Shown: in pieces, positions 6,841 to 13,639 of the stretch
Layout of the letters: every line of letters begins with the position of its first letter
How positions within the stretch are numbered: position 1 is the first letter of the stretch
Assembly: GCA_905214425.1 (NCBI GenBank)
Contig: CAJMLY010000036.1
Coordinates: 1-15,585, forward strand
Direction of reading: 5' to 3'
Source of the DNA: an uncultured bacterium
GTDB lineage: Bacteria > Actinomycetota > Coriobacteriia > Coriobacteriales > Coriobacteriaceae
Length of the DNA: 15,585 nucleotides
Program-made: the position numbers and the translations under genes
The notes under the pieces: model-generated
Databases searched by the model: none
What the model was told of the DNA's origin: nothing
The model's input: only the letters and a program-made list of their open reading frames with translations

Positions 6841-8025
6841 ATGATCAACGAAACTATGTATGCTCGCGGCGCGGAAAGCTCCATCATCCGTGAGATTTTT
6901 AGCTATGGCCTTGAGCGCAAGGCGCAGATCGGTGCGGAAAACGTATTCGATTTTTCGCTGGGCAATCCGAGCGTTCCGGCGCCCGCTGCTGTGGCTGAGT
7001 CGATTAAGAAGGCCCTGGAGCTGCCGAGCGACCAGCTGCACGGCTACACGCCCGCACCGGGCCTGCCGCAATGTCGTGCCGCTGTGGCCGAATCGCTCAA
7101 CCGCCGCTTTGGCACGAGCTATGAGGGCAAAGACGTATTTATGACGGTGGGTGCCGCGGCTTCGCTCACCTGTACGCTCAACGCCGTTACGAACCCGGGC
7201 GACGAGGTTATTGTTGTCGCCCCGTACTTTCCGGAGTATCGCGTGTGGATTGAGAAGGCCGGCTGCACGTGTGTCGAGGCGCCTGCCGATGAAGACACGT
7301 TCCAGCTGAGCGTGGATAACGTGCTCAAGGCGATCAGCGATAAGACGGCGGCCGTCATTATCGACTCACCCAACAACCCGACCGGTGCCGTATATACGCG
7401 CGACACGCTGACGCGACTGGCCAATGTTTTGCGCGAGGCCAACGCTCAGCGCGATCCCGAGAATCCGATTATGCTCATCTCGGATGAGCCGTACCGCGAG
7501 ATCGTGTACGGTGCCGAGGTGCCTTGGGTGCCCTCGATCTACGAGAACACCGTGGTGTGCTACTCGTATTCTAAGTCGCTGTCGCTACCTGGCGAGCGCG
7601 TGGGCTGGATCTTGGTTCCCAACACCAATCCACAGGCTGCGCGTCTGATGCCGGCTGTTGCGGGTGCTGCCCGTACGCTGGGTTTTGTATGCGCACCGGC
7701 GCTCTTCCAGCGCGTGATTATCGATTGCATCGATGAGCCGAGCGATATCGATGCCTATGCCCGCAACCGTACAGCGCTCACTGACGCCTTGACGGACTAC
7801 GGCTATACCTATGTTGAGCCGGATGGCGCGTTCTACCTATGGGTGAAAGCGTTGGAGCCCGATGCGAATGCGTTTTGCGAGCGCGCAAAGAAGTATGAGT
7901 TGCTTGCGGTTCCCTCGGACAGCTTTGGTATGCCGGGTTGGTTCCGCCTGGGCTATTGCGTGAGTTACGAAACGATTGTCAATTCGCTACCCGCTTGGAA
8001 ACAGCTGGCGGACGAGTATCGTTAA
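6841..8025 (+). CDS. Pyridoxal-phosphate aminotransferase, class I/II
   Basis: A 394-residue cytoplasmic fold-type I aminotransferase. PLP-site residues are visible: NNPTG at 178-182 with N179, D215 and Y218 in ISDEPYRE, the Schiff-base lysine K245 in SYSKSLSLPGERVGW, and R253. A C-terminal RLGYC provides the likely carboxylate-binding arginine. FSLGNPSVPAP near the N-terminus is typical of the aspartate/alanine aminotransferase-like group. Substrate cannot be fixed from sequence alone; an amino acid to 2-oxoglutarate transfer is the safe inference. The start at 6841 has AAAGGGG eight bases upstream. The longer frame from 6742 would begin inside the palindrome and is rejected. The gene stands alone, between ftsH and a terminated PHP gene, so context gives no pathway. 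Confidence 0.93.
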   Translation: MINETMYARGAESSIIREIFSYGLERKAQIGAENVFDFSLGNPSVPAPAAVAESIKKALELPSDQLHGYTPAPGLPQCRAAVAESLNRRFGTSYEGKDVFMTVGAAASLTCTLNAVTNPGDEVIVVAPYFPEYRVWIEKAGCTCVEAPADEDTFQLSVDNVLKAISDKTAAVIIDSPNNPTGAVYTRDTLTRLANVLREANAQRDPENPIMLISDEPYREIVYGAEVPWVPSIYENTVVCYSYSKSLSLPGERVGWILVPNTNPQAARLMPAVAGAARTLGFVCAPALFQRVIIDCIDEPSDIDAYARNRTALTDALTDYGYTYVEPDGAFYLWVKALEPDANAFCERAKKYELLAVPSDSFGMPGWFRLGYCVSYETIVNSLPAWKQLADEYR

Positions 8026-8057
8026 AAGTAAAGCGCTCTGCCTACAATGTTTTACGT

Positions 8058-8092
8058 GAAACGGGGTTTGGTGTTAAGCCGGACCCCGTTTT
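8058..8092 (+). terminator. Terminator after the aminotransferase gene
   Basis: AAACGGGGT (8059-8067) pairs with ACCCCGTTT and is followed by T residues to 8092, with a 15-base loop region that may form a further short stem. Confidence 0.8.
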
Positions 8093-8123
8093 CATGGACG
8101 TTGTGTCTTTGGGATGGAGTGGT

Positions 8124-8153
8124 TTTACGACTATCGAAGGCTATGCGTACAAT
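8124..8153 (+). promoter_or_regulatory. Candidate promoter for the PHP phosphatase gene
   Basis: TTTACG (8124-8129, 4/6 match to TTGACA), an 18-base spacer, then TACAAT (8148-8153). It lies between the preceding terminator and the ATG at 8191, so it is well placed to start an independent transcript. Confidence 0.5.
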
Positions 8154-8190
8154 GAATATAAGCGACGGCCGTGCCAGATAAGGAGACCTG

Positions 8191-9012
8191 ATGCCCTACC
8201 TGCTTTCTTGTGACATTCATACCCATACGATGTTCTCTGCGCATGCATATTCGACCATTGAGGAGAATGTGTACTGGGCGGCAGAGCGTGGCTTGCAGGT
8301 GCTCGGATCCGCCGACCATCTGAGCTCTATGGTTACGGCTTGCCCCAATGACCTGCGCAGTTACCAGTTCTTTATCAACCAGGATATCTGGCCGCGCATT
8401 TGGAGCGGCGTGCTAGTGCTGCGTGGTGCCGAGGCCGATATCGTTTCGCTAGACGGAAGCCTGTTTGGCGAGGACACTCCTGTCACGCTCGATATTGCCG
8501 GCGATTCGTACAGCCGTCAGCATTCGCTGTTCGATTTGGTTACGCGTAATTTGGATTATTTGGTTGCAAGCGTGCATAATCCGCAGATTGCTGAAGGCGC
8601 GACGCTGGCCCAGACGACCGAGATGTATATCAACGCCTTGGAGCACCCCAAGGTGTTCATGCTTGGGCATACGGGTCGTTCGGGCGTGCCGTTCGATATC
8701 GATGAGGTACTGCTGGCGGCCAAGGCCAAGCATAAGATTATCGAGATCAACAACCATAGTCTTGAACACGGTGTCGACACTGAGCATTGGGCCGCATGCC
8801 GCAAGATCGCCGAGCGCTGCGCCGAGCTGGGCGTGGGCATTGGCGTGTCGACCGATGCCCACATTGGCATGGCCATTGGCAAGCTCGATCACGCGCGCAA
8901 GATGCTCGACGAGATTCGCTTCCCGCTGGATTTGATCGTGACGCGCGACCGCGAGACGCTGCTGCGCGAGATGGCGGCAGCTGGTGTGTGCGACCTGCGC
9001 AAGGGGATGTAG
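8191..9012 (+). CDS. PHP-domain phosphatase, YcdX-like
   Basis: A 273-residue PHP-superfamily metal-dependent phosphoesterase. DIHTHTMFSAHAYSTIEEN (8-26) carries the first metal histidines H10 and H12. ADHLS (41-45), the Glu in RGAEADI, SVHNPQ, GHTGRSG, IEINNHSLEHG and STDAHIG give the remaining metal-binding blocks in PHP order. FINQDIWPRIWSGVLVLRGAEA and EINNHS resemble E. coli YcdX closely, a trinuclear-zinc phosphatase; the natural substrate of that group is unsettled. It is about 28 residues longer than YcdX. The ATG follows AAGGAG with good spacing. The gene has its own promoter and terminator and runs convergent to the rRNA methyltransferase gene. Confidence 0.9.
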   Translation: MPYLLSCDIHTHTMFSAHAYSTIEENVYWAAERGLQVLGSADHLSSMVTACPNDLRSYQFFINQDIWPRIWSGVLVLRGAEADIVSLDGSLFGEDTPVTLDIAGDSYSRQHSLFDLVTRNLDYLVASVHNPQIAEGATLAQTTEMYINALEHPKVFMLGHTGRSGVPFDIDEVLLAAKAKHKIIEINNHSLEHGVDTEHWAACRKIAERCAELGVGIGVSTDAHIGMAIGKLDHARKMLDEIRFPLDLIVTRDRETLLREMAAAGVCDLRKGM

Positions 9013-9032
9013 CGGAGTTTATAAACCAAGCG

Positions 9033-9065
9033 AAGGGGGCGGCCCAGGCGGGTCGCCCCCTTTCT
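9033..9065. terminator. Terminator between the PHP and rlmD genes
   Basis: AAGGGGGCGGCCC (9033-9045) pairs with GGGTCGCCCCCTTT, with one G-T pair and a four-base loop. The T-run is short and lies on the plus strand, so it best serves the PHP gene. The minus strand has only a weak T-run. Confidence 0.8.
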
Positions 9066-9090
9066 TGTCCCAAAAATCTACTGAGGTTGG

Positions 9091-10539
9091 TTAGCGGCGT
9101 TCGAGGACCGCTACGGTTTCGGTGTGGTCGGTGTGAGGGAACATGTCGACGGGCGTGATCTTGAGCAGGCAATAGCCTCCGTCGAGGAGCTGATGCAGGT
9201 CGCGCTCTTGAGTTACGGGGTTGCAGCTGATATAGGTGATGCGGCGCGGCTTAAGCGCGCAGGCAGCTTCGAGGAACTCGGGCGTGGAGCCGGCGCGCGG
9301 CGGGTCGATGGAAAGGACATCGACCCGCTCGTTGTTATCGGCGGCATCCAGGATGTAATCGGTGGCGTCGTCGGCCATAAACCAAGCGCTGCGGGTGAGG
9401 CCGTTGAGCTCGGCATTGCGGCGTGCGTCGGCAATGCCCGCCGGGTTGCGCTCCACGCCGAGCAGCATAATGCCGATGCCCTTGTTCTGGGCATCTTTAG
9501 CTGCGCAAAGACCGATGGTGCCGCTGCCGCAGTAGGCATCCATAAGCACATCGCCCTGGTGCAGATCCATGCCGTCGATGGCGAGCTGATAGAGCAGCTC
9601 GGTCTGCTGCGGATTGGTCTGATAGAACGCGGTGGGGGAGATATCGAACTCGCAACCGAGCAGCTGGTCGCGCATGCACTCGGCGCCATATACAATGCGG
9701 GTTTCCTCGCCGAGGATGGCGTTACCGGGACGTCCGTTGATGTTTTGGGCGACGGTGACGATGCGCGGATCGAGTGCAGCGACGGCCTCAAAGAAATCCC
9801 GTGCATGCGGCAGGTCGCGCTGGGCGGTCACGAGGGTGACCATGATCTGGTCGGTGCGCCAGCCGCAGCGAACGACGGCATAGCGAAGCAAGCCCAGGTG
9901 CTTGTCCTCGTTAAAGGCGGGAATGTGCAGGCGCTCAGCTTCACGCGCGATGCCGTTAAGAATCTGTCGGGCGCCCGGCGCCTCGACAGGGCATTCGGGA
10001 ACAGCAACGATTCTGTGCGTGCCACGTTCAAAAAAGCCGCAGCGGACAGCGTCCTCTTTACCGGGGGCAAAGGGAGTGGCGGCCTTATGGCGAAAACCGC
10101 GCGGAGCAGGATATTTGCCCGGGTCGCCCAGGGTGACGCCCATACTGCGAATGGGGTCGACGCTAATACCCTCGCGCTGGCAAAGAGCAGCAAAAAGCTC
10201 CTCCATAGCAGCCTGCTTGGCCGCCAACTGCTTCTTATAAGGACGATTGAGCGCCGTGCACCCACCGCAAGCTTTCATGATCGGACAGGGAGACTTGGGG
10301 TCCACAGCTTTACGCGCAGACGAAACCTGATCTTTATGCGAACGCTTGGAGCGAGTCTGAGATGCCTTATCCCCACTCCGATGAGAGCTGGGACGCGTGG
10401 TCTTAGCCTTGCCCTTGGCCGACTTACCCTTCGCGTCCTGAGACGACTTGGATTTCTTGGAAGATTTTTTCTCCTTCGATCCCTCAGCTGCCTCGATCAA
10501 AGCACGACGAGCCTTACGTTCCGCACGAGATTCTGCCAT
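9091..10539 (-). CDS. rlmD: 23S rRNA (uracil-5-)-methyltransferase, RlmD/RumA family
   Basis: A 482-residue SAM-dependent enzyme that makes 5-methyluridine in 23S rRNA. It has the iron-sulfur cysteines C85, C91, C94 (CPxxxxxCGGC) and C183. FYQTNP is at 305-310, the SAM loop DAYCGSGTIGL at 334-344, DPPR at 412-415, and the catalytic nucleophile is C439 in SCNP. The target may be U1939, U747 or both; Gram-positive relatives (RlmCD) modify both. The usual N-terminal TRAM RNA-binding domain is missing: residues 1-80 are instead a Lys/Ser/Arg-rich, probably disordered tail that could bind RNA by charge. The tail is in frame from the only good start. The ribosome site is weak (GTGGGG, about eight bases ahead). 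TACAAT at 10584-10579 is a possible -10. Confidence 0.93.
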   Translation of the reverse strand: MAESRAERKARRALIEAAEGSKEKKSSKKSKSSQDAKGKSAKGKAKTTRPSSHRSGDKASQTRSKRSHKDQVSSARKAVDPKSPCPIMKACGGCTALNRPYKKQLAAKQAAMEELFAALCQREGISVDPIRSMGVTLGDPGKYPAPRGFRHKAATPFAPGKEDAVRCGFFERGTHRIVAVPECPVEAPGARQILNGIAREAERLHIPAFNEDKHLGLLRYAVVRCGWRTDQIMVTLVTAQRDLPHARDFFEAVAALDPRIVTVAQNINGRPGNAILGEETRIVYGAECMRDQLLGCEFDISPTAFYQTNPQQTELLYQLAIDGMDLHQGDVLMDAYCGSGTIGLCAAKDAQNKGIGIMLLGVERNPAGIADARRNAELNGLTRSAWFMADDATDYILDAADNNERVDVLSIDPPRAGSTPEFLEAACALKPRRITYISCNPVTQERDLHQLLDGGYCLLKITPVDMFPHTDHTETVAVLERR

Positions 10540-10578
10540 GAATTAACCCCACTAATTTATAAATTGAAAGCTGCAAGC

Positions 10579-10584
10579 ATTGTA
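10579..10584 (-). promoter_or_regulatory. Candidate -10 box for rlmD
   Basis: TACAAT on the minus strand in the context GGTACAAT, 39 bases upstream of the rlmD ATG. No strong -35 hexamer accompanies it. Confidence 0.4.
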
Positions 10585-10648
10585 CCGTGCCAAGTTAGCA
10601 GACGATATGCAAGCGCCCATTTCATGACAGTGATAAGTTCAACGAAGG

Positions 10649-10795
10649 TTGCCCGCCGTGGGCGGGGAGCGGCGCGCAATTAAGTTTATCGCGAGTTCCG
10701 CACGCAAAGGAAAGCACTTAATGTGCTTTCCGTCTTGCGCAGGACTGTAGAGCAGGAAACTTAATTACGCGCCGCTCCCCGCCCACGCCGGGCAA
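10649..10795. repeat. 147-bp nested palindrome in a divergent spacer
   Basis: Arms 10649-10687 and 10757-10795 are 39 nt each and are reverse complements apart from two positions. Inside them is a perfect hairpin, GGAAAGCAC (10709-10717), loop TTAAT, GTGCTTTCC (10723-10731), with CGCAA/TTGCG flanking it. The outer parts are GC-rich and the inner ends contain AATTAAGTTT. The element fills much of the spacer between divergent rlmD and the ABC operon, upstream of both candidate promoters. It has no coding potential, no target-site duplication that I can see, and no T-tract. It looks like a non-autonomous mobile palindrome or cruciform; which one cannot be decided from one copy. Confidence 0.85.
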
Positions 10796-10803
10796 ACCCT
10801 CCC

Positions 10804-10832
10804 TTGTACTTTATCAGGGTAGAGTGTATGAT
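10804..10832 (+). promoter_or_regulatory. Candidate promoter for the amino acid ABC operon
   Basis: TTGTAC (10804-10809), a 17-base spacer and TATGAT (10827-10832). The -10 fits well, the -35 shares only its TTG. Transcription would start near 10839, giving a leader of about 50 bases. Confidence 0.55.
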
Positions 10833-10850
10833 TCTGAACGTTACATGACT

Positions 10851-10870
10851 CACTTTACTTAACTAAAGTG
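10851..10870. promoter_or_regulatory. Operator-like inverted repeat before the ABC operon
   Basis: CACTTTA (10851-10857), six bases, then TAAAGTG (10864-10870): a perfect 7-bp inverted repeat just downstream of the predicted start of transcription and just before the AAGGGGGA ribosome site. Position suits a repressor operator. As RNA it would form a small hairpin before the ribosome site. The binding factor is unknown. Confidence 0.5.
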
Positions 10871-10888
10871 CCACCAAGGGGGAATACC

Positions 10889-11749
10889 ATGAATACCGAT
10901 ATGTCTCGTCGCCAGTTTGTTGGTCTAGCCGGCTCGCTCGCCACGGTGCTCGGCCTTGGTCTTGTCGGCTGCGGCGGTGGTGCCGGCAAGGGCTCCACTG
11001 CTGGCTCTGCCGCGGCCAAGGATGTGAAGGGCGCTGCGGAGTCCAAGAAGCTCGTGGTGGGCTTTGACAAGTCCTATCCTCCGTACGGCTTTGTGGGCGA
11101 CGACGGCGAGTACACCGGCTTTGATCTCGATCTGGCCAAGGCTGTTGCCGATAAGCAGGGCTGGGAGGTCAAATACGAGGCCATCGACTGGGACGCTAAG
11201 GACACGCTGCTCAACTCGGGCGCCATCAATTGCATCTGGAACGGCTTTACCATGGAGAGTCGCGAGGACGACTACACGTTCTCCGAGCCGTATATGCTCA
11301 ACGAGCAGGTGCTGGTGGTCAAGAAGGATGCGGGCATCAAGAGCTGGGACGATCTTGCCGGCAAGACCGTGATCACCCAGACCGATTCCGCTGCGCAGGA
11401 TGTGCTCGAGGGTGACCAGAAGGATCTGGCAGCGACATTCGCCACGCTCGATACCATCGGCGAGTACAACACGGCCTTTATGCAGCTCGAGAGCGGCGCG
11501 GTCGATGCTGTGGCTTGTGACCTTTCGATTGCCCAGTATCAGCTTGCCGCCAAGCCCGATGCCTATACGCAGCTTGATGAGCCGCTGTCCAGCGAGCACT
11601 ACGCCGTCGGCTTTAAGAAGGGCGACACCAAGTCGGCCGACGCCGTGACTGAGTCGCTCAAGGCACTCTATGAGGACGGTACGGTTAAGGACCTGTGCGA
11701 TAAGTATGCGAGCTACGGTCTTTCCTTCGACAACTGGGTTTTGAAATAA
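10889..11749 (+). CDS. Amino acid ABC transporter substrate-binding lipoprotein
   Basis: A 286-residue extracytoplasmic solute-binding protein of family 3 (polar amino acids), which delivers its ligand to the permease encoded next. The N-terminus has a twin-arginine motif SRRQF (6-10), a hydrophobic stretch and a lipobox LVGC with C28 as the lipidated residue, so it is probably a Tat-exported lipoprotein. The mature part opens with a Gly/Ser/Ala linker and then LVVGFDKSYPPYGFVGDDG, followed by GFDLDLAKAVA, which is the family start. AINCIWNGFT and FSEPYM follow in the expected order. The exact amino acid is not readable. The ATG at 10889 has AAGGGGGA ahead; an upstream in-frame GTG at 10868 lies in the operator-like repeat and lacks a ribosome site. 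Its stop codon overlaps the permease start (TAATG). Confidence 0.93.
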   Translation: MNTDMSRRQFVGLAGSLATVLGLGLVGCGGGAGKGSTAGSAAAKDVKGAAESKKLVVGFDKSYPPYGFVGDDGEYTGFDLDLAKAVADKQGWEVKYEAIDWDAKDTLLNSGAINCIWNGFTMESREDDYTFSEPYMLNEQVLVVKKDAGIKSWDDLAGKTVITQTDSAAQDVLEGDQKDLAATFATLDTIGEYNTAFMQLESGAVDAVACDLSIAQYQLAAKPDAYTQLDEPLSSEHYAVGFKKGDTKSADAVTESLKALYEDGTVKDLCDKYASYGLSFDNWVLK

Positions 11750-12402
11750 TGTCTATTCAAGTCATGATGCAAATGCTTGGCCAGGGATTCTTGGTCAGTT
11801 TGCAGTTGTTTATGCTGACGCTGCTCGGGTCGATTCCCCTGGGAATTCCCGTGGCGTTTATGCGCATGAGCAAGGTCGCACCGCTGCGCTGGATCGCGCG
11901 TATCTACATTTCGGTCATGCGCGGTACGCCGCTCATGCTGCAGATGTTTGCCATCTACTTTGCCCCGTACTACGTGTTCGGCATTTCGCTCACGCCCGAT
12001 TCCAAGTGGACGGCGTGCGTTGTGGCGTTCATCATCAACTACGCCGGCTACTTTGCCGAGATCTATCGCTCGGGCCTGCAGTCGATTCCGCGCGGTCAAT
12101 ATGAGGCCGCCGAGGTGCTGGGCTACTCTCGTCTGCAGACGTTTTTGTACATCGTGATGCCGCAGGTTGCCAAGCGCATTTTGCCGGCGATGGGCAACGA
12201 GATCATCACGCTGGTCAAAGACACGTCGCTGGCGTTTGCCATCGGCGTGGGGGAAATGTTCTCGACGGCCAAGGCGCTGGTCGCCTCGCAAGTGAGCATG
12301 GTGCCGTTTGCGATTGCGGCGCTGATCTACTGGGTCTTTAACTTCGTCGTCGAGATGCTGCTTGGCGCCGCCGAAAAGAAGCTGGACTATTATCATGACT
12401 AG
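11749..12402 (+). CDS. Amino acid ABC transporter permease
   Basis: A 217-residue inner-membrane permease of the HisM/HisQ/GlnP type, which forms the transmembrane path of a polar amino acid importer, probably as a homodimer since only one permease gene is present. Several hydrophobic segments are visible, with RGTPLMLQMF (59-68), a hallmark of the group, and the EAA cytoplasmic loop EAAEVLGYSRLQTFLYIVMPQ (119-139) that docks on the ATPase. The ATG overlaps the last base of the binding-protein stop codon, which implies translational coupling. The next gene starts only after a 173-base structured gap, unusual for such an operon. Confidence 0.95.
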   Translation: MSIQVMMQMLGQGFLVSLQLFMLTLLGSIPLGIPVAFMRMSKVAPLRWIARIYISVMRGTPLMLQMFAIYFAPYYVFGISLTPDSKWTACVVAFIINYAGYFAEIYRSGLQSIPRGQYEAAEVLGYSRLQTFLYIVMPQVAKRILPAMGNEIITLVKDTSLAFAIGVGEMFSTAKALVASQVSMVPFAIAALIYWVFNFVVEMLLGAAEKKLDYYHD

Positions 12403-12408
12403 GTCGTT

Positions 12409-12540
12409 CCGCCGTTCTAACGAACGGCGGACTGCTCGACGCTGCGCACGTGCCTGACGGACAATCTGCTCCTCAAACCGTCGCTTGCGTACAGAAGTAC
12501 GCGGCGCTCCTCTTTCGGAGCACATTGTCTCGCCAGTCAC
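12409..12540. repeat. Structured palindromic insert between permease and ATPase genes
   Basis: The gap holds a perfect hairpin, CCGCCGTTC (12409-12417) with GAACGGCGG (12422-12430) around TAAC. Then comes a larger imperfect palindrome: arms 12450-12472 and 12517-12540 agree at about 20 positions, the clearest part being GACAATcTGCTCC against GACAATgTGCTCC on the other strand. Its centre is a perfect GCGTAC-AGAA-GTACGC hairpin (12487-12502). There is no T-tract after any stem, so transcription probably continues into the ATPase gene. It may be a mobile palindrome or an mRNA processing and stability element. Confidence 0.7.
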
Positions 12541-12575
12541 ACGCTCGCTGACTTTTCAAACACATGGAGGTTTCC

Positions 12576-13340
12576 GTGCCCGGAACGGTAATGAATATAT
12601 CGAACGCGCGTAAGGCGTTTGGCGGCAATGAGGTACTCAAGGATATCTCGCTCGAGGTCAAGCGCGGCGAGGTCGTGGCGATTATCGGGCCTTCAGGCGG
12701 CGGTAAGTCCACGCTTCTGCGCTGCGCCACACTGCTCGAGACACTCGACGGTGGCTCGCTTTCGTTTGGCGACCTTGCCGTTGCGACGGACGCGGGGTCG
12801 GGTGCGGTATATGCGAAAGGCGACGTGCCCAAGCAGGCACGCTCGCGATTTGGCCTGGTGTTTCAGAACTACAATCTGTTTCCGCACTATACGGTGATGA
12901 AAAACATCACCGATGCCCCGGTTCGCGTACTCAAGCGTCCGCGCGAGCAGGCCGAGGCGCGTGCGCGTGAGTTGATCGCGCAGATGGGGCTTACGGGCAA
13001 CGAGAACAAGGTGCCATGTGAGCTTTCGGGCGGTCAGCAACAGCGTGTGAGTATCGCCCGCGCCTTGGCGCTCGACCCGGAGATCTTGTTCTTTGACGAG
13101 CCGACCTCGGCGCTCGATCCCGAGCTAACGGCTGAGGTGCTGCGTGTCATTAAAGACCTTGCCGCACAGAATATGACGATGGTGATTGTGACCCATGCGA
13201 TGCAGTTTGCGCGCGACGTTGCCGACCGCGTGGTCTTTATGGACGGCGGTCGCATTGTCGAGGAGGGTCCTGCCGAGCAGGTTATCGACCATCCGCGTGA
13301 GCAGCGCACCCGTGAGTTCTTGAGCCGTATCGAGGGGTAG
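12576..13340 (+). CDS. Amino acid ABC transporter ATP-binding protein
   Basis: A 254-residue cytoplasmic ATPase of the GlnQ/HisP type that powers the importer. Walker A is GPSGGGKST (38-46), the Q-loop glutamine is Q97 in FQN, the ABC signature LSGGQQQR (150-157), Walker B ILFFDEP (170-176) and the switch histidine H207 in THAM. A region at about 65-90 is a little longer than in typical homologues. I chose the GTG at 12576 because GGAGG (12566-12570) sits five bases upstream; the ATG at 12564 overlaps that ribosome site and has none of its own, and ATG 12591 is a further option. It completes the binding protein-permease-ATPase set despite the 173-base gap, and a strong terminator follows. Confidence 0.95.
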   Translation: MPGTVMNISNARKAFGGNEVLKDISLEVKRGEVVAIIGPSGGGKSTLLRCATLLETLDGGSLSFGDLAVATDAGSGAVYAKGDVPKQARSRFGLVFQNYNLFPHYTVMKNITDAPVRVLKRPREQAEARARELIAQMGLTGNENKVPCELSGGQQQRVSIARALALDPEILFFDEPTSALDPELTAEVLRVIKDLAAQNMTMVIVTHAMQFARDVADRVVFMDGGRIVEEGPAEQVIDHPREQRTREFLSRIEG

Positions 13341-13361
13341 ACTCAACTCAGAATTGAGATG

Positions 13362-13399
13362 AAACCGCCGCAGGTCTTATGGCCTGCGGCGGTTTTTTT
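13362..13399 (+). terminator. Strong terminator of the ABC operon
   Basis: AAACCGCCGCAGG (13362-13374), an eight-base loop, then CCTGCGGCGGTTT, with TTTTTTT at 13393-13399. A smaller stem, CTCAA with TTGAG, lies between it and the stop codon. Confidence 0.95.
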
Positions 13400-13436
13400 A
13401 TTTGTATCGATGGGGTTTAATAATCGCCGGGCATAC

Positions 13437-13465
13437 TTGCTCTGTCCTCTCGCCGCCTGTATTCA
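13437..13465 (+). promoter_or_regulatory. Weak candidate promoter for the EF-G-like gene
   Basis: TTGCTC (13437-13442), a 17-base spacer and TATTCA (13460-13465). Each hexamer matches consensus at only three positions, but spacing is ideal and it is the best candidate after the ABC terminator. It predicts a leader of about 170 bases. Confidence 0.3.
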
Positions 13466-13639
13466 TACGTGCGCCGAAAGGTGTGCATGGACAGTCACCC
13501 GTGAGGGTAGGGTGGTGGCATAGGACATTTGGAGGGTGAGTCGGCTCGGCTGCCGACCATGCTGCTCCCGGGATGGCACCGACCGCGAACTCTCCCCGTT
13601 GGCGTCGCGCATCGCGCGCGACCCTGCAAGGAGGTCATC
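13466..13639 (+). promoter_or_regulatory. Long structured leader of the EF-G-like gene
   Basis: The spacer before the gene has no recognisable riboswitch. It holds a five-codon frame (ATG at 13487, stop ending at 13504, peptide MDSHP) with AAAGG five bases ahead. A GTCGGC-TCGGCT-GCCGAC hairpin (about 13540-13557) follows, and a GTCGCG...CGCGAC stem lies just before the AGGAGG ribosome site (13629-13634). The arrangement would suit leader-based control, but each piece is small and could be chance. Confidence 0.35.

Noticed and set aside
9124..10683. Plus-strand open frame of 519 codons over rlmD.
   Set aside because: Antisense to a protein with intact catalytic and iron-sulfur motifs; it also runs into the palindrome at 10649.
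11713..12540. Minus-strand open frame of 275 codons crossing the permease gene and the spacer, with an Arg-rich start.
   Set aside because: Most of it is antisense to the permease; its spacer part is palindromic DNA that stays open by chance.
13559..13639. In-frame upstream ATG at 13559 for the EF-G-like protein.
   Set aside because: Its nearest purine-rich site is over 20 bases away behind a hairpin, while the ATG at 13640 follows AGGAGG and matches the family N-terminus.
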